Assembly: GCA_023079485.1 (NCBI GenBank)
Contig: CM041090.1
Location: 3,966,519 to 4,030,518, forward strand
Length of the DNA stretch: 64,000 bases
DNA from: Archilochus colubris
Taxonomy: Eukaryota; Chordata; Aves; Apodiformes; Trochilidae
Reading direction: 5' to 3'
Shown here in pieces: positions 41,325 through 55,947 of this stretch. The notes under the pieces were generated by a model that had not been told where the DNA came from, searched no databases, and was given only the letters and a program-made list of their open reading frames with translations. The stretch's first letter is position 1. Each line of letters opens with the position of its first letter. The position numbers were made by a program, and so were the translations under genes.

Positions 41325-41954
41325 AATCATAGAATCATAGAACTGGCTGGGTTGGAAGGGACCTCAGAGACCATCAAGTCCAACCCTTGAACCACCATTG
41401 CGGTTGCTAGACCATGGCACTGAGTGCCATATCCAGTCTCTTTTTAAATATCTCCAGACACGGAGAATCCACTACTTCCCTGGGCAGCCCATTCCAATGT
41501 CTGATCACCTTCTCTGAAAAGAAATTCTTTCTAATATCCAACCTAAACCTCCCCTGGCACAACTTGAGACCGTGCCCTCTTGTCTTGCTGAGAGTTGCCT
41601 AGGAAAAGAGACCAACCCCCCCCCGGCTCCAACCTCCTTTCAGGGAGTTGCAGAGAGTGATGAGGTCTCCCCTGAGCCTCCTCTTCTCCAGCCTCAACAC
41701 CCCCAGCTCCCTCAGCCCTTCCTCACAGACAGGACTTGTGCTGGATCCCTTCACAGCCTCCTTGCTCTTCTCTGGACCTGCTCCAGGACCTCAATCTCCT
41801 TCCTGAGCTGAGGGGCCCAGAACTGGACACAGGACTCAAGCTGTGGCCTCCCCAGAGCTGAGTACAGGGACAGAATCCCTTCCCTAGACCTGCTGGCCAC
41901 GCTGTTCCTGATTCAGGCCAGGATGCCATTGGCCTTCTTGGTCATCTGGGCAAT
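41325..41954 (-). mobile_element. CR1 3'-end fragment, fairly young
   Basis: Starts on the plus strand with AATCATAGAATCATAGAACTGG (inverse of the CR1 tail) and continues with close similarity to the 3' 600 bp of the CR1 at 11873-14737, including the GAGACCGTGCCCTCTTGTCTTG and TCCTGAGCTGAGGGGCCCAG parts. It is 5'-truncated within the end of the reverse transcriptase region. Confidence 0.93.
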
Positions 41955-43559
41955 CATACTGAAGTGGAAGACAAAATAATCAAGGACAGAGGATGTGTGA
42001 TACAGACAGTGCAGAGAAATCACCAGCTGCTGCACTCATTCATTGGCCAAATGCACAGTGCTGAGTGGGGCTTTCAGGCATCTGAAAACAAGCACTAGGT
42101 TACCTGATCATTCATTCCTACAGCTACAGACAAACAGCAACCTCCTGATGCCCTTCAGACAGAGGAGATCCTTCTCATGCCAAATATGACTGCTGTGAAA
42201 CACCACTGACAAGAAAATCCAAGTAATTTGACAAAGGGGAAAAATGGAATTATTGCCCTCTGGAAATTCACTCTCCAGACTACTATCAGTCACCAGATCA
42301 CCTGTTTGAAGGGAAATAAAAAGTAAATAAATATCTCACATATAAAAAGCCACTAAACACCTGTCCTCTTGCATAATACTGCAACTGGAACATGCAGGAA
42401 AAAGAAAACTTTAAGACTACAAAATTTCTAAAATGTGATCAACGAAGAGAAAAGAGGCTATAGCAGTTCTGCCTTCCTAAGTCAATCTTAAGCACAAAGG
42501 TATTTTCCTGTGGTTGAAAAAAATAAATTAAAAAACCCCCCAATATTAACATGGTGTTCACAAAATCCTAAAAACAGGACTTTTTGAAAACAGTGGCATT
42601 CTTCCTTGAAAGGCACATATTCAGTGGTAGAACTGCAATGCCAACATTAATCCTTAAGGATGTTACCTTTAACCTGACAGGTAAAATTCTGTCCAGTGTC
42701 CAAAGAGGAGAAGGAGGAGAAAGGAATGATACAACTCCTGCATAAGAATATGCAACACAAGCCTTGAATGAATATACATTTGGTTGGCTGAAAAGAAGCT
42801 GAAGTCTTGAGACAAGGGTATATTCCACAGAATTTAATCTTCCTGTTAAATATTATATTTTGCTCAGTATCTGTGACAAAAACGTTACCAGCAAAATGTT
42901 GACTTCATTAAGTGTGTGCTGATAACCTGTTGGCATAGGGCAGCATGGTACTGAGACCTGAACTGAGATTCCTCTGTAAGATGCTTCCTCCCTGAGCAAC
43001 AAAATGAGGTTTTTGTTCTACCTGCAAAACCAGTAGCAATCCCTCTTCCCTTTTTCCATCTCACATGGACATTTTATTAAATAGTCTTGCTGCACTGTCT
43101 CCAATACATTGAGCCTCTCTGCTAGCCAGGCAGCCTTCTTACCACCAGAGTAGCTCAGAAAATCAATTCCTAAGCTACATCTTCCCTTCTAATCAAAGTC
43201 AGTCCTTAGCTCAACCAGAGACCACTGATGGAAAACACACATTTATTTTGTTGACATTAAATAACGGGGGAGCTAGGGTGGAAAACACAAATACCATTAC
43301 ATTTGTCCTGTGAGAATCTGTCCACAGGAGATGAGCTGGTTTCAGGAGTGGTTTGTCACCATCCAGAGATCTGCACACCATTCCTCAGAGCTCATAGATA
43401 TTCACAGGCTGCAGGGGGAACTGCTGAGTAACAGAAGATACAAATGGAGAAACAGCACACAAAAAATGGGCAGAATTTGAGAGGCAGTGGTGGTTATGCT
43501 GCTGTATGATACAAAAGAAAATTGTGGCAAGCACCACAAGACCTGATGAGACCACAGCT
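41955..43559. other. Non-coding DNA, no recognised element
   Basis: No exon, RNA gene or mobile element recognised. Confidence 0.5.
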
Positions 43560-43893
43560 CAGAATCCAGGGGTCACTGAAGTGCTGGAGCACACTTAAAG
43601 AACAAAGCTGGAGAAGGGTTTGGAAAATAAGTCTTATAGAAAGTGTCTGAGGGAAGTGGGGTTGTTCAGTTTGGAGAAAAGGAGGCTGAGGGGAGGTCTG
43701 GTTGCTCCTTGCCTGACAGGAGGCTGAAGCAACACAGGGATTGGGCTCTGTGTTGTAATAAATGAGGGGAAATGGCGTCAAGTCATGCCAGGGGAGGTTT
43801 AGGTTGGATACTAGGAAAAATTTCTTCACTGCAAGGGTTGTCAAGAATTGAAACAGGATGCCCAGGGAAGGGGGAGAGTCACCATCCCTGGAT
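43560..43893 (+). mobile_element. CR1 fragment, 3' region without tail
   Basis: CTGGAGAAGGGTTTGGAAAATAA, TTGGAGAAAAGGAGGCTGAGGGG, CATGCCAGGGGAGGTTTAGG and AAAAATTTCTTCACTGC follow the CR1 order. It stops at 43893, before the terminal CR1 tail, and runs into an A/G-rich stretch. Confidence 0.85.
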
Positions 43894-44278
43894 GTATTTG
43901 GAAAAAAAGAAGGAAAAAAGAAAAAGAAAAGCTTCATAGGCTTTCAGTGACAAAACAGGTTTTTAAGATGGTTTGAAAGCTAATTCTTTTTATTATTTTT
44001 CTTATCATGTACTCAGAGGCATGACCAGAAAATGTTGTGGATGAGGGGGAATACAGAGCTTTCAAAAGAAATAAAAACCACCAATACAAACTACCTCCAC
44101 AACCTTGCTTCACTGTTTATCAGGCCTCATGTTGGGATTCAAAGTCTCCTTGCTTTCTCCAGGAGTCTGTATCCTCTAGTACATCCCATTTCAGTGAATT
44201 AATCTCCATGGGTACAATGGTCCCCTCTTCTGAGCCTTGAAAAAAAATCCATTTTCTGATAATGATGTTCCTAATGTA

Positions 44279-44370
44279 ATCACAGAATGGTAAGGGTTGG
44301 GAGGGACCTCTGGAGATGATTTAGTCCAACCCCCTGCTAAAATAGGGTCACCTAGAGCAGGTTTTCTGCT
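44279..44370 (-). mobile_element. Old short CR1 3'-end fragment
   Basis: ATCACAGAATGGTAAGGGTTGG and GAGGGACCTCTGGAGATGATTTAGTCCAACCCCCTGCT are the inverse of a CR1 3' end. Confidence 0.85.
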
Positions 44371-44744
44371 CTGAGCTTACTCTGGCAACATTTCAAACAA
44401 GGGTTAGCATGACACTGCATCAGAAAGTCCAAGGCATGGACAGCAGCACCAGCATTTGAGATATCCTCCTTTCCTCTTCTGGTAGAAGTCACCTTATCAC
44501 CCAGCTTGTCACCATTTTCTTCATTCTCTTCATGTATAAGCACAAAATACACAGAGGTGTCCCCTCAGGTGCTCAGTGGATGGCAGTGCACTTTATTCCA
44601 GCTCAGCAGGAGGACAAGAAGCAACAGACACAATTTGGCACAATTCCAGCTCAGTCAAGGGAAAAAGGAATCTCCAAACTTACAAGGAGTGTCAAACATC
44701 AGAGCAGGTCTTAAATCATGTGAGATCTCCATTCTTGAAAACAG

Positions 44745-44842
44745 ACAAAACCAGCCTTGAGCAAGCTGGTCTAACTGGAGCTGCTTCTGAGAGACTGGGT
44801 TGGAAACCCTTTGAACCAGCAGGATTCTATAATTCACCCATG
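44745..44842 (+). mobile_element. Possible very old CR1 3' fragment
   Basis: CCTTGAGCAAGCTGGTCTAA, later ACTGGGTTGGAA and GGATTCTATAATTC, resemble the CR1 3' end in order but are strongly mutated. Confidence 0.45.
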
Positions 44843-47800
44843 TTGGAAAGATTTGTGCAGTTTAACAGGTTGCAGCAGGTAAGAAGTTACCCAGAAACTC
44901 CTTGGTTAATTTTAAAGACACCAGCTAAAGACACCAGTAACTAAAGGCCAGCTGTTGACAAAACACATGGTGAGGAACATGGGTGAAGATTGTCACATAA
45001 GACAGGGAATGTGGCATCTAGAGAGGGAAACAAAGTCAGCAGAAGACTTTTCCTTAAGAAAACAATTTTTATTAAATACTATATTTGGCTTAAGGAGTAA
45101 AAGGTGAATTTTGAAACTGAGTCATACAGAGATACCTAAGTGTTACTCCTGCAAGGAAAATGTTGATCTGTGGGCTTTGCTACAACTCTACATTGTTCCA
45201 GTTTCTATAAACTGGCATGGCCAACTGCAGATCCTTAGGAGAGGAGGCAAGTAGTAAGCAAGAAAAATAGTAGAGAATGCAGAAACCTAGCAGGATGGTC
45301 CAGCTTTGATGCTGATAAAAAGGCATGACTAGATCAGCAAATACACCCTTCTGAAAAGATTCCTTCCTTTTCCACCAGAAATCATCGGTTGATCTATTTG
45401 AATATGATGAAATCAGAAATATCTATCCAAGATTTCAGGTGTCCCTAGAATAAACCTCATAACTCAAAATCTTAAGGCTTTTGTAGAGATTAGTTCATCT
45501 TCAAAAGGCTCTCACAGATAAATCTAACTTCCAGTATGTCCAAAAAACGATAATAAAATGTTTTGGAATGCAATAAAAGATGCCCAGTTCATTTTTCTTT
45601 TCTAACAAACTACAAAGCCACAGTTCATAGATGAAATGGATTAGATCAAGAATGAAATATGATATATTTTTAAAAAAAAAAGGACATGCTACTACAGGAA
45701 CATTTTTACATGTGAGAACCATCAAGGAAAAGGATTAAATAGGTAGATGGATTAAATACAGTTTTTCCCAGCCAGGCTCTGATCACAGAAAACAGTTCAG
45801 AATGCAATTTATGTGATTTGAAAGGAAGCAGGAATCCAACATAATCCACAGATTGCATAATCAAGTCCTAAAAAGGTATCTCCTTTATTCCATTAGCTTC
45901 TTGCCTCAACCTTCCAGCACTACCTAGACAATAAGCTCCCATCAGCCTTCCTCCACAACTCAACCTCGCTCAGGATTTGAACAATGTGTACAAAACCACT
46001 GCCCTCCCTGCTGCTCCAAACACTGCAGTTTACAGACCTCCATAAATCCTCTTCATTTTCCTCTCCCCAAAACTGAACAGAAAAAGGCAAAATGGTTTCA
46101 GGCAGCTCTCAACCACTGTGCTTTGTCCTTGGCTGCATCTCCACAAAAGATGAAACCATCATCACAGCCTACAGACAAATCAGGGCACTGTGAACACAAA
46201 ACAAAGACTGAAATTGAAGTATAAAAAAGCCTGCGTGCATGCATCCAGGCTCACACTGAAACAAAACAAAGATATTAATTTACAGAACTCAGCTAAGATA
46301 ACAAATTGCTGTGTTATGTATCGTTGGGTACAAGGGACCAGCCAATTCTGATAAGAAGTGAGGTTTGAACAAGTCATACAAGTTCTTTTTATGGTTTTTT
46401 CATTCATTTCCAGGGCCTGGAGCACACAGATACTTCAAATAGGTCTGGGCTGGGGGCAGGAAGATTATTACAGATTTTTCAGTTATCTGCCAAGATTTTC
46501 TTCCCTTGGAATCACTGTTTCTGTGGGTACCAATAGGTCACTCCTGCCAACAGCAAGGGGTGGAGAGGGAGGGTGTGGTGAGATTAGACAATTCTAATCT
46601 AAAGCTCTCAGAGAAGCCACATTTGTCCTTCTCCAAATTCAAATCACCTATTTCCAGCTTATCAAGTTTAACCCAGTGCTACCACAAACTGCTGGGCAGA
46701 TCCACTGCCTGCTGCCTCCAGGGCTGGGCTATGGCCCTGCACTCTCAGCTCCTGCCTGCAGTCTCCTTTCTTCCCTTACACCACTTCAGCAAGTTCTGAA
46801 CTCTTGCCAGAGCTGATGCCACACAAAAAAAAACCAGAAACAAATAGCTGCCTTTTTGTGAGATAAATCCCTTAATTGGTTCCCCCTAACCAGTGTCTGA
46901 TATGGAAGAGAAGAGGGTTTGGGAACTGGAAACAACTCTTGAGCAACAGCAAGAATTCACAACTAAACCAGTTTCAAGAAATCTTACTGGAAACTGGATG
47001 CTTGGAAAGCTGCTTTCATACTTGTTCTGTTCTGGCCATGCCCTCCTCAGAACATAATTTTAAATCCCACATTTTTCTTTTTTATGAAAAAAAAACCCTT
47101 TCATTAAATTCCTAAGTTAACTACTTCAAGAGTTATGACTGAAAAAAATAAATTAGAATAATTGAGAGTGCTTTAGAGGTTTTCAGCCTGACAGCCATTA
47201 CTGCAGTTGGATGAAAGCTTCTCATCTGCAACAAATTTGCTCAAGTTGTTAGCCTAATTTGGTGCATTGTGAAAGTTCAAGAAACTTCCACAACCTTCTT
47301 ATCTTTACCATAATTAACAAAGCTGAGCATAACAGTCTTTTCTACAGCTGTACCAAAAAAGAATAATGTCATAATATGCTTGTTTTCCAAGGTCATACTT
47401 GAATTTAAGTTTCAGTGAAGTCCATTCTTTAATCAACTTGTTGAAAAGAACAGAGAAGAACAGAGTTTTTGCTCTTCTAGGACTGATCTCTTCTGATACT
47501 TTTTTTTTTTTAATTACTATTATGGTACTTCCATATACCTTCAAAAACATAAGAATCTGTAATATTTTTTTTTCATTTCAGAAAATCTAGCACTGAATCT
47601 AGGCTATCTGTAAGCACACAAGAGTTTCCAGCCACAACAGCAAATTTACTTAGAACCTACTAGAACAGGGCCTGTGTCCAACTTCTACACAAGTACTGAG
47701 AAATTTGTACAAGTACAGAGTATTGTTACAGTAGCATTTATCCTTGAGAAATTCATGCAGAATCTGCAACACAGGTGAAAAGGTCCAAAAAAACTGCCAA

Positions 47801-50800
47801 AGCTTTTTTTTTTTTTAACACAAAAAACAGAGGATACACAGTAAATCAAAGAATTCCTCTATTTAGAGAAGTGAGGATAGAAAACGGTGTGAGGGGAAAA
47901 GAAAGGTGACATGGGTGTCTGATTGACCCAGTTTTGTCACAGATCTGACATAAAAGCAAAGGACCTGACCTGTCTTTCACAAAGTTTGCTTTTGCCATCT
48001 GACAAGGATTTAATCAACAGAAAGGAAGTTTTCAGCTGCAGTTTAAGTAGCATGGGTCTTCATCTAGTTTCTTTACATCTAGTTTTTGCCCCAGTGGAGG
48101 AAAAAAACAGAGGAAGAAACACTTACTTAGCAGCAATAATTACTGTTCAAATTTGTATTTTCGGTGACTCTTCTTCCTCACTTTCATTTTGAAGCCCAGG
48201 TAACTCTCTGAAAATAGAAGAGGAAAAGATCATTAGTTTTTGTCCTTTTCCATGTTTTCATCCTTTGATATGTGCAGCATTCCAGAGATGCATGCAAACA
48301 CTCCCTAAAATATTGCTCAGAAGTTTATATGATCTGTGATTAGATGACTTGTAGCAAAATTCTGAAAACAGAAATTTCTGTGTATGAACAACCTCTATTT
48401 ACACTGAAGTAAAATAAATAGATTACTGCTTCATTGCCAAAAAACCTGAAGGTTAAGTATAGAACCTGAAGGCAGCTGTGAACACAAATGGAAAAAGCCA
48501 TGGTAAAAAAAAAAAAGGGGGGGGGGGAGTGGATTCATTCTTGGGATATATAGCCAAGCATTAGAGAAAAAAAAACTCAGAAAAATTATATTACCAAGAT
48601 CCTAAAAACAGATGTCAAAAATCAAAACAGTAAACTCCTGAAAATGAAACAGTTGGCATGCAGAAAAATATAGGCTCCAGGTTTTTTGTTGGTTTTTTTT
48701 ACTTATGTTTCTACAAAAGAAAACATATATAGTGGACCACAAATAACATAGCAAATTCTTTTAAACAAAGTCTCACTTTTGAGTTATCAAGGCATGGAGT
48801 TACTTGATCATTTTATACTCTGTTTCACTAAGTCAGAAGGCGGCATGCTACTGAACTGTTGAGTCTTGGCCATTTAACAGAAAAGCAACCAAAAATTGCA
48901 CAGAGCAGACTCTGAAACAGCAGTAAGTTGGATGTTGAAAAAGCTAATTTGTAAACCTGACTTCAAGTCAAAGAATAAAATTGGGGAAGAAAAACAAATA
49001 GGAAACCAATTAAGGCAACAATAATAGGGGGGAATAAGAGCGAAGAGAAAATGATAAATGCTTCAGATAATTGGGTTTTTACTGCAATGAATTTAATGAA
49101 AATGAAGTTATTTCATATTTCAAAGGGAAGCTTCAGCAGCTGTACTGCTAAATGAAAAAGGTGAACTGGCAACACTTTAAAAATCTCAAAACTAGCAACA
49201 GTGATAAAATTTTTGAAAAGACTGAATTCTCTGTTTTCATTTTCACGTAATAAATTAGTTTAAATAATCAGCACTTCCAACACTGGAGCCCATGAACTTC
49301 CATAACAAATGCCTCAGGTAGCCTACTATAATTTCTATTGGAGACTGATAGTTTGGATACACTACAGCTAAAGTGGCATTCAATAAAAGGGACATAGCTT
49401 TTCCTATGGTAAAGGATCTCAGAAATCCAAACTAAAAAATTTGACACTCTTATCCCATGTATAAAAGTAACACCAGGGGCTTAGCATCCCAGAAAAAACA
49501 GATTTTATTTTACCTCTCATCAAATCAGTTACATTATCTGTTAAATAGAAATAGGTGAAAATATCAGCTGAAGCCCAGTCAAATTGATGGTTAATTCCAC
49601 ATTTGTATAAGCATTATGCTGTCTCTTGCTTCAAGTGTTATCCTGTTATTATGCAAGCTTTTCTTTTTTTTTTTTAATTAAAATTATATCATTTTCTAGT
49701 AATCCAAACACATAAATCAACCTCTGCTACTAAGTACTCCAGTGCTGCTTTCTCCAGTATTAGCAGTCTCAGAAGCACAGACCAACTCTTTGGTGAAGTC
49801 ACTTCTCATACCAGACAAGACCCAACCTAAACAGCAAAGCCACTTCAAACAAACAAACAAAGTCAGCTAAAACACTGACTGTTTTTTCATGTTTAGTAAA
49901 AAGAAACAACTGCTCCTTCTGTAAGCCCAGCAAAGCTGAGTATGTGTGTTTTCCAATTTTAAGGCAGAGAATCTGTTTTTCTAATGGAAAAACAGTTACC
50001 TAGCTGAAAAACTGAACATAATTTCTCTTAAGGCCATCAATCCATCTGTCTGGTATCATCACTACTAAGCAAGCTTTCTCAAACAAAGAAAACTATCACA
50101 GGAGAAGAGAGGAAAATACAATATTTTAAATAGACCATAATATAACATATATAAGTTTATTTGTATATAATTATACATGATATATAAATTATGGATTTAA
50201 AAACACTTTCTCTTTTTTTCATTTAAGATTCCTTACAGCTAAGAGCTAAAGAAAAGCTGGAATATATTCAACCCCTAAAATGGAAGGATCAATACCAATT
50301 TAGTGAGAAGCTTTGACTACTACAGGTTTGAGAAGGGTATACAATAATTCAGTGAAATTCTGCTTTAACCAAACAAGCTACAGATTTGGAGGCATTATTT
50401 CTCAAAATTCCTCAACACAAATCAAATAGACAAGAAATTTCATTATACCTGTTTTTCCTTCTCAGGCAGGACTTTGCCACTTTCACCTGGCTCTCAGATC
50501 ACCCCATTTTTAATGGTGCAGATAACACTGAGGAGCAATATTCAGTATCATTAAGTGCTTAAGTATCAAAGCAGTTGCTACAAGGTACAAAGTCCCTGCA
50601 AGATACTGAGATGTCGATGCACAACAACTTTGCAAGGCACCCATCAAGAACAGTCCACAGAACTGATCCAGTACAGGGAACAGTACAGACCCCACTGATT
50701 TATTTTATGGACACCTTGAAGTGACAAACTAAGAATTGAGTTCTTTAATAACTCCCCAAAGATAAACCCATTTTAACCTATTTGCCAGCTAGAGGTAGAT

Positions 50801-53800
50801 CACCCACAATGTCCTAAGCCAAGGTGACACTGAGCAGTTCTCAAGTTCTCTCCCACTCCCCTCCTTCAGGACACACTGGCTCCCATCAGTTGACTCATTT
50901 ATTCCCTTTTATTTAGAAAGTACAGGGCCCTCCCTGGCACACCCCAGAGGAGTGACATCTGTCACTGTACAGAGCTTGAGTTGTCCTGCAGTGACACTGC
51001 TAATGCAAGACACACTTCCATGCTGAGAGCAAAGCTGGGGAAACATCACAAGCCCTGGACCTCTCTTGGCTCTCTCAAACCCAGGGAAACATATGCTGCC
51101 TTTCTTTTTCCCCAGAGTCCCACTTCTTATCAGCCATGTGAAGTGCCATCTGTGCTTCCCAGCCTGGCAAGCTAAAAATCTGCTGTCATTTATATCACCA
51201 GTGAGCAAATTAAATTGCAAGACTGTTCTCTCCAATAAAACAACAAGACTTAAAAATGGCAATCTACACCATGGCTCCAAAGTGATGAGTGGCAAGCACA
51301 GGTCAGCAAAAGGTGGCAAACAGCAGAGTCCTTCCAGAGCTTCCTTGATCTCTGTATCCCAACACAAACACAACACAAAAGGTGTAGCTGGAAGTGTCAG
51401 AAAGTAAATAAAAATGTGACTCAAGTGACACAACACACTTGGTGGGATCCTAGATGGAGTGAGAGGGGCACACGTGGCTCAGGAGGGATGGGTAGAGAGT
51501 GGAGCAGGAAACCTTGTCTGGAATATCTAAGGACTGCACACTTGTTCTGAGATCCAAAATACACCATTAGCCCAACAGTCCAGATAACATTAAAGTGAGA
51601 AAAGAAAAGTACACTGAGCAAGGAAATTTAGATCTCCTATAAATTAAAAAAAAATACATTCTAAGTGGATAAGGGCTTGGAAGGACTGACGAGAAAGGCT
51701 GTTTGTTTCTTTCTGGTTCTTTTGGTTTGGGTTTGTCTTGTTGGGTTTTTTTTCCTAGACAGCCAACACAATCACCCAAAGCATAAGATTTCCTCCTGAT
51801 GACACACAGGATGGGTGTTTCAGGGAGCAGGTCATAGATAAAACCAAGTTAACCTCAGCTGGTAACTGGCTTGACTACTGGCTTTACATAAGTTACCTGA
51901 AACAGTTCTGTCAATATTTATCAAACTTTCCCAGACACTGAAATGCAAATCATAAGGTTAGAGCAAGACCTTAAATACTTTTGATAAAGGCCACCTGCAC
52001 TCTTTGAACCTCTGGGAACAATCTGATGGTTATCACACGACCAGAGAGACTTCCAAATGGTATTGCACAAGCAGCTACCTGTTCTGAAGGCTGAGAGAGT
52101 AACAGAAAGAATAAATTTCAGTCTATGCCAGCTGTCCTCCCCCCTAAACAATGGCTCACTCTGTTTGTGCTGATGCAGCCACAAAGGGGATCTGAAATCA
52201 AACTGCCTTAAAGAAACAAAAAATAAGTGCAGATAAAATCAGGAAGAGTACACAAAACTCAAGAGAAAGCAATAAGCACCTTTAGATATTTAACAAAAAA
52301 AAACAAAAAAAAAAAAAAAAAAAAAAAAAACCAAAAAAAAAAAGGTGATTTAGAGGCAAAGAAATAGCATGGAGAGAACACTCTCTCTATACACAGGCAA
52401 CTGAAAGAAAAGACTGGAAAAAAAACTGTAAGGAAAACCCAAGTAAGAAAGTTGTTAAGTGAGAATACAGATAACATGAAGAAATAAAAGACTAATGCTG
52501 GAAAAACCTGTTCTCTTGAAATAAAGTAAAAAAATTCAATACAAAACAAACTTGGGTTTGAGTTTGAGGAAGCAAATTGTGCAGTATTGACTCATGCTGA
52601 TTTGTTATGGGGCACAGCAATGAGTTTAAAAGAGAAAGCCTATCCTAGGAAAAGACTTGGCTATTAATACTATGTTTGACAGACCCAACAAAAAAATTAA
52701 GATCTAAATCAGCAAGCTTCACAGAAAGACAGTACTATGTCACTGAAAAACAATTGTGAATTTGAAAACCCAAACAAAGGAACACAGCTGTAAGCCAAAA
52801 CAAACAGATCTATTTTGTTTCTACTTAATATTTATATAAAAATATGTAGAAGGCCTCATTAATTGTAAGGGATTACTTTAAACTGTGGGATTTATTTCAG
52901 GCTATCAAACATCAGATACAAAGAAGATAACATTTTTTTAAAAATTAAAAAATAATAGACCTCACTACACACTACAAACACAGACCAACCCTACAAATAC
53001 TTGTTTAAAAGACCACAGGCTTTTAGAATCTGATGAATTTATACAAACCAGAGAAACACAGACAGAATTACTAAGAATCCTTTCTGTATGTATTGAAACA
53101 ATTCATGTAGTAACAGATTAAAAGAAACAGCATCTTCCATTCGGCCTTAGATGCCTTCTCTGTTCCTTCCTCTTTCTTTTTTTATTTCTTTCTTAAAAAG
53201 CCAAGTTCTTGAAACCTGCCCACGGTGAGCACACACTTTGATATTGCTATGGAAATAGGAGTAGGGATTCATACATAACTTCATCTTTCATTTTAAGTTT
53301 TCCAAACAAGAACCAAATTAAAATATCATTTTATTCCCAAGTCTATCACCCAGCAGCTGGAGTGGCTGTGGTTTTATGAACTGATTGGTTGAATAGCAGT
53401 AAATTGACACTAGCAAGACTGTGGTCAACTCCACAGAACCATTCAGCAGCCAGAATTCTGGATTCAGAACCATCCCAGAAGCCAGTTGGGTTTCAGTGGT
53501 ATTCAATGGTATTAATTCCACACTGGTGCCTCGTGGGGAGACACAATTGGTGCTCAGCATCCAGAAAGATGAGAAGAAAGAAATCCAGAGCCCTGCTCCC
53601 CTTGGGGCCAGACAGGGCTGCAGCTCCACGTTTAGCAGGATGATCAAAGGTGGGTCTTAAAACAAAGGTGAAGATGACTACCAAAGCTGGGATTCTGGCA
53701 ATGAAGACCAAAGAAGTGGTCAGGGATTTGCAGCAAGAAAAATCCAAAAGGCTGTTTGGAAATTTGTCTGTTGGGTGGCTGATAATGAAGGGAGCTGGAA

Positions 53801-55947
53801 ATTTCAGATGAACATAACTCCATCAGCATGGATATTACACAAAAAAACATTTAACTTCTACATTTGACTAGACCAGAAGATGTCTTTGTAACTATTCCTC
53901 AGTTGTACACACTGAGCTTTACAGAGCCTGAATGTCAGAGGAAAAGCAGACACTATCACTATGGTTCATTTCAGAGAGGCTTCAGGTCTTTTCAGTCAAT
54001 CATAGGTGAACAATCTTGGACACATCTTTTCCTTGAGCATGCTTCACCATAAAGAGACTAAAATAATGTGATATTAAGAAGACACTATTGCTAAATGTAT
54101 GCAAAAAGTTTACTCCCACCTTCTACTATCCATTAGGCCATCTTATATTATTCTCTTATTCCTCTGATGCTTAATTTAGTAAAGTAATTTTTAGAAAATT
54201 ACAATTGTCTTCCCTAGTTATAGATAAAAAACAAGGATCATTTCAGTTACAGGTTGAGTTTAATCAAGCTGAATTTAATCTTTTTCTCTCCTTGGGTCTA
54301 TAAGATATGAAAGAAAGCAAAGAGACTCCCTGCAATGGTTAAAGGCTCCAAAACTGAGAGTTCTTCATTCCTACCAAAAGAAGTATACACTGATAGTAAC
54401 CCAGATTCCCCTACACTACCCAATGACTGTGGTACAAGCTACACTGTGTGATCAGTATTAGATATAATCTAGTATCTTTATATAGTTTTATGCAAATATA
54501 TACAAACTTATGTTTTCCTTCATAACAACAGCTTCATGACCCTTTCCCACAATAGTCAAGAGGGGCTGACAGCCACTCTGAAAAAAAGACAAGGCAGTAC
54601 TCAAACTGGGATATGAAATCCTGACATTGGGTTCTCTGCTGAATCCTGATCCCAGGAAGAGGACAGAAGGGAAGGAAAAGGCACTACATGGAAAAACTCA
54701 CAGAAGCACATGAGAAAAACCACTGAGACAGTGTTGAAAAAACACTGAGATCCAGTCTTTAGACTGATGTAAAAACCCATTTGATGGGAGCCTTTACTAC
54801 ATGCATATTTTTACAGATATACAGTTTGACATAGGTGTTGTCCATCATGGTATTTATGGAGATCCATCATGGAATTTAGAGATCTGCCTGTATAAAGAAG
54901 GACAAACTCATCACTACACTTCATACATCTCCACGAGGAAACAAAGTCTAAAACTAAAAAGGGCAAGATAAAAAGATAGCTGAGAGACAAAATGTTTTGT
55001 TGAAGCTCAAACTACTCCCCCAAGAACTTATGGCTCTTCCTTCCAAGTATCTTTTTCTCCACCCACTACACAAGCTGCTCGTGCAAGTGCCACCAATGAC
55101 ACAGCAATGACACACCTTTGGTGACACTGCCACAGCATCAATGCCATCAGAAATCACAGTTCAAAAGACAATATTCCATCTTGGCTTCCCACACTCCAGC
55201 AGAAACTTTTCACACTGATGTATGTGCCAACACACCAATACAACACAAAAAGCACTTACACAGATTGGTTTTAAATACTGTCAGAGGATTTGGGGCTTTT
55301 TTAATGTTAATCCATACTCTCTGTGAAGACCTGGGACTACCCACCTTCAAAATAACAGTAAACCTTCACAGAGCCCATTCAAAACCAGCTGAATTCTCAG
55401 ATGGCAATTCACAGTTCACAGCACTTTTTGCTCTGTAATCCATCTGACCTAACATACAAATTTAAAAATGCCACCATCTGAAGGCTGAGATCTAGATAAC
55501 CTTCAGCACCAGGTGATGGCTGCTAAGAAACACCACATCGATGTAACCTTTTCAAGCAACAAGCAAGAAAAGAAAGGAGCATCACATGTGCTCCATTCCA
55601 AAGCACTTATCATTTCACCTCTTTTGATAAGGTATGTCTAAGCCAGATAAAGAAATAATCAATAACCTCCTGGTTGCTTCTGCTAGGGAAGGCAAGAACA
55701 AGTTGTAAGAGACTTCAGGAGAAAATCCACTGACAAAATTAACCAATGCAGAGAGACCCTGTTTGTTGGTGACTTTGCAGAGCACTGGACCAGCAGCAAT
55801 GGCACACAGTAACATCTGGCACCTGAGCTGTTCTTCACTGCCCTACACCCAGGGAAACTCCTCCAGTGAACAAAAAACTGTTCTGGCCACACATTTGGCT
55901 CAGAGGTGCCACTGAATGACAACCATTTATTTACAGACTCCTCAGCA
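44843..55947. other. Long non-coding stretch, no recognised gene
   Basis: About 11 kb. Holds an A11G10 run (48508-48528), an A-rich tract (52293-52344) and no recognised CR1 or LTR. The longest open frames (175 codons, minus, 51436-50909; about 109 codons, minus, 53647-53318) show no known domain and no splice support. Promoters or enhancers cannot be called from the sequence alone. Confidence 0.5.
52293..52344 (+). repeat. A-rich homopolymer tract
   Basis: About 50 bp of A interrupted by single C or CC; low complexity, possibly a retroposed tail but without an attached element. Confidence 0.9.

Noticed and set aside
50909..51436. 175-codon minus-strand open frame, the longest outside repeats
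   Set aside because: No recognisable domain, mixed composition, no splice or promoter support, and a 113-codon frame is open opposite it; chance is the better explanation.
53318..53647. Overlapping open frames on both strands, considered as an ancient viral fragment
   Set aside because: No conserved motif, no LTR or primer-binding context nearby.
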